Of a stretch of 10,573 bases of DNA, positions 8,877 to 10,573 are shown one piece after another. The stretch lies in NCBI GenBank assembly GCA_027623615.1, contig JAQBVH010000050.1, positions 1 through 10,573 on the forward strand, given 5' to 3'. The stretch's first letter is position 1, and each line of letters begins with the position of its first letter. The position numbers and the translations under genes are program-made. A model generated the notes under the pieces. It had not been told where the DNA came from and searched no databases. It was given only the letters and a program-made list of their open reading frames with translations. The stretch is from Planctomycetota bacterium. GTDB taxonomy: Bacteria; Planctomycetota; UBA1135; GCA-002686595.

Positions 8877-9977
8877 TCAAGCGTCCACCGTGATCGGCAT
8901 CACGATGTAGAGGTAGTTCTCCCCCAGCCGAAACTTACCCGGCGAGGTCCGCTCGTTGAACTCGAGGCGCACGGTCTCTTCCTGGCAGTGCTTGAGCCCG
9001 TCCATGACGTAGTCGGGGTTGAAGGCGATGTCCGCTTCGCCGTCCTTGAAGTCGACCTCGAGGTGGGCCTTGGCCTCGCCCCGTCCGACCGACTGGCCGA
9101 ACAGCTCGAGCCTGCCCTTCTCCAGCTTGAGGCGCACCGCACGGGCCTCGTCACCGGCCACGTTCGCCACGAGGCGCAGCTTCTTGCTGAACAGCTCGCG
9201 GTCCGCCTCCATCGAGTGCGTGACCTCGCCCGGGATCACCGCCGCGTAGCGCGGGAACTCCCCGTCGATCAGACGCGCGAAGATCTCGGCGTTCTTGGTG
9301 CGCAGGCCGATCTGCTGCTCGCCGAAGTGCAAGCGCACCTGGTCGAGGGGGTCCTCGATCACCCGGCAGAACAGCTGCATGCCCTTGGTCGGCACGATCG
9401 CCGGCTCACCGCCCGCCTTGGCCCCGTCGACAGCAACCGTGGCCACCGCCAAACGGCGACCGTCGGTGGCGACCAGCTTGAGCGCGTCGTCCTCGAGCAC
9501 GGCCAGGACCCCGTGCATCGCGTAGCGGCCCGGCTCCCGTGCGGCGGCGAAGGCGGTCTGCTGCACCAGCCTGGTGAAGCTACCGCCCTGCATCGAGATC
9601 GTGTTCTCCTCCTCGAAGCGGGAGACGACCGGAAACTCGTCCGGGTCGAGCGTCACCAGCTCGCAGCTGTCCGGGCCGCTCGAGATCGTGCAGTGACCCT
9701 CGGTGGTCTCGAGGGTCACGGTCTCGCCCGACAGGTCGCGCACGAAGTCGAGGGTGACCCGCGCAGGGATCACCGCCGGTCCGGGCTCCTCGACCTGCAC
9801 GTCCTCGATCGCGTAACGCACCGAGACGTCGAGGTCCGTGGCCACGATCTCGAGTCGATCGTCGGTGGCGACGAGGCAGACGTTCTCGAGAACGGGCTTC
9901 TGCGGCTTGGCGGCCACGACGCTGTTCGCGATGGCCAAGCCTTCACGGAGCTTCTCTCGATCGCAGATGACCTTCAT
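8877..9977 (-). CDS. dnaN: DNA polymerase III beta subunit (sliding clamp)
   Basis: Ring-shaped processivity clamp for DNA polymerase III. The 366-residue length is standard, and three clamp domains of about 120 residues each can be followed. Recognised segments are MKVICDREKLREGL at the N-terminus, PVLENVCLVATDDRLEIVATDLD in domain 1, REPGRYAMHGVLAVLEDDAL and VATDGRRLAVA in domain 2, DGEFPRYAAVIP at the domain 2/3 border, and the C-terminal YLYIVMPITVDA where VMP lines the pocket that binds partner peptides. The ATG at 9977 starts a good N-terminus but has only the C-rich AAGCACACCC before it, no Shine-Dalgarno. It is the first gene of the minus-strand replication cluster, and the origin-like region lies directly upstream. 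Confidence 0.96.
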   Translation of the reverse strand: MKVICDREKLREGLAIANSVVAAKPQKPVLENVCLVATDDRLEIVATDLDVSVRYAIEDVQVEEPGPAVIPARVTLDFVRDLSGETVTLETTEGHCTISSGPDSCELVTLDPDEFPVVSRFEEENTISMQGGSFTRLVQQTAFAAAREPGRYAMHGVLAVLEDDALKLVATDGRRLAVATVAVDGAKAGGEPAIVPTKGMQLFCRVIEDPLDQVRLHFGEQQIGLRTKNAEIFARLIDGEFPRYAAVIPGEVTHSMEADRELFSKKLRLVANVAGDEARAVRLKLEKGRLELFGQSVGRGEAKAHLEVDFKDGEADIAFNPDYVMDGLKHCQEETVRLEFNERTSPGKFRLGENYLYIVMPITVDA

Positions 9978-10002
9978 GGGTGTGCTTGTGTGGGTTGCGT
10001 GG

Positions 10003-10070
10003 GTTCTCCACCCCCATCCTTAAGAAGAACTTCTTCTTCTTAACAGGGGGGGGTCCGGATCGTGGAGAAC
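10003..10070. other. Origin-like module: paired DnaA-box-like sites around an A/T-rich palindrome
   Basis: GTTCTCCAC at 10003-10011 and its exact reverse complement GTGGAGAAC at 10062-10070 form a perfect 9-base inverted repeat. Extended to nine-mers, TTCTCCACC (plus) and TTCTCCACG (minus) match the DnaA box TTATCCACA at 7 of 9 positions. Between them lies a 24-base A/T-rich island (10020-10043, 6 G/C of 24), the perfect palindrome TTAAGAAGAA / TTCTTCTTAA with a CTTC spacer. Its GAA triplets read away from the box on each strand, like the DnaA-trio arrangement known from Bacillus. G8 (10046-10053) and G7 (10071-10077) tracts adjoin. This fits oriC beside dnaN, but it could also be an operator for dnaN. 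Confidence 0.55.
10020..10043. repeat. Perfect A/T-rich palindrome with GAA/TTC triplets
   Basis: Arms TTAAGAAGAA (10020-10029) and TTCTTCTTAA (10034-10043) pair perfectly across CTTC. The island is only 25% G/C in DNA that is otherwise very G/C-rich. It lies 43 bases before the dnaN ATG. No U tract follows on either strand, so a terminator is unlikely; DNA unwinding or protein binding is more plausible. Confidence 0.85.
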
Positions 10071-10573
10071 GGGGGGGTCGACAGTCGCAACTGCTTGTGA
10101 GTCCAGGGCGTTGAGGCCGGGGCAGGTCGGTTGGTGAGTTCGCGCGGAGCGTGGAAGACCCGGTAGCTGGGTTCGAGTTGTCCACCTCCCTCCAGAGGGG
10201 GCGGAGCGTGCGGTGTCAGGTCGCCAGTTCTCCCTAATCTGTCAACGGAAGAGCCGGCCTGTTCGGAGAGGTCACCCCCAGGTCGTCCACCTCGAACCCA
10301 CGAACCTTGCACATCGATCGCGGGGACCGAAGGCGCGCCGAGCGCCGATTCGCGGGCTCCGGGGAGGGTCTCCAGGGGCGCCACAGGGGGCCCCATAGAG
10401 TAGTCGCACGAGGGGTTCGTGTCGATGCGCGAGGGGCCCCGGAACTCAGCCAGGAACGGCGCTCCGGAGGCCCAAATCGCCGAGTTTGGGGCGGGTGAGC
10501 CGGAGGCACGTTCCGCGCCCCCAGGCAACGCCACGGCGTTGGTCGCGGGAGCCCCCGAAACGGACGACACGCG
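10071..10573. other. Gene-free region upstream of dnaN, probable origin flank
   Basis: No frame here looks like protein. It holds further DnaA-box-like elements TTGTCCACC (10178-10186) and TCGTCCACC (10283-10291), 8 of 9 and 7 of 9 matches to TTGTCCACA, the box preferred in high-GC Streptomyces. Both continue to the shared string GTCCACCTC. A 9-base inverted repeat, GGGTTCGAG (10169-10177) and CTCGAACCC (10291-10299), flanks the interval between them. GCGGAGCGTG occurs twice in direct orientation (10144-10153, 10201-10210). CCCAAA (10471-10476) and TTTGGG (10485-10490) could form a small hairpin. dnaA is not seen and may lie beyond the right edge. Confidence 0.5.

Noticed and set aside
8988..10043. 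Plus-strand frame of 351 codons opposite dnaN
   Set aside because: Shadow of dnaN; low-complexity Leu/Val/Asp/His/Arg composition without motifs.
10020..10043. Palindrome read as an intrinsic terminator
   Set aside because: Neither strand has a U tract after the stem, and the stem itself is A/T-rich rather than G/C-rich.
10160..10200. TTCGAGT string resembling a tRNA T-loop
   Set aside because: The flanking bases do not form the 5-base T stem on either strand, and no acceptor or anticodon arm can be drawn.
10040..10570. Minus-strand frame of 176 codons running off the right edge, possibly the end of dnaA
   Set aside because: The translation is Pro/Ser/Gly-rich and shows none of the DnaA domain IV motifs. 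Its stop lies inside the palindrome. A C-terminal fragment of an unknown protein cannot be fully excluded.

Overview
This is a GC-rich chromosomal segment of a bacterium. The gene set, the high G/C at third codon positions, the almost complete lack of Shine-Dalgarno sequences before the starts, and the GyrB/DciA types suggest Planctomycetota or a nearby Gram-negative lineage. That placement is inference only; no ribosomal or other diagnostic marker is in view.

Layout. From the left edge, the plus strand carries the 3' part of fmt (methionyl-tRNA formyltransferase). It is joined by an ATGA overlap to rsmB (16S rRNA m5C967 methyltransferase). After a 137-base gap come an unrecognised single-pass membrane protein, an SDR oxidoreductase joined to it by TGATG, and a very small YdeI/OmdA-type protein. 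This run meets, tail to tail, a minus-strand gene for an orphan MshEN-like (GspE/PilB N-terminal) protein with a strongly acidic tail. That gene starts with TTG and diverges from a DinB-like protein. The DinB gene in turn runs tail to tail into the minus-strand replication cluster.

The replication cluster reads right to left: dnaN (sliding clamp), dciA (DUF721, helicase-loading factor), gyrB (gyrase B), then a class I SAM methyltransferase. dnaN, dciA and gyrB are packed with overlaps or near-overlaps; recF, which often lies in this cluster, is missing. The methyltransferase has a damaged 5' end: a plausible native start lies 29 bases after gyrB, but one in-frame TAG and one +1 frameshift separate it from the intact remainder.

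Upstream of dnaN are about 600 bases with no convincing gene. Next to dnaN this region holds a 24-base A/T-rich palindrome (10-base arms made of GAA/TTC triplets) nested inside an inverted pair of DnaA-box-like GTTCTCCAC elements, beside G7 and G8 tracts. Two more TTGTCCACC/TCGTCCACC elements lie further out. Together with the gene context this makes the region a good candidate for the replication origin (oriC), with dnaA probably just beyond the right edge. This is the most interesting feature of the window. I saw no mobile element, CRISPR array, rRNA or tRNA.
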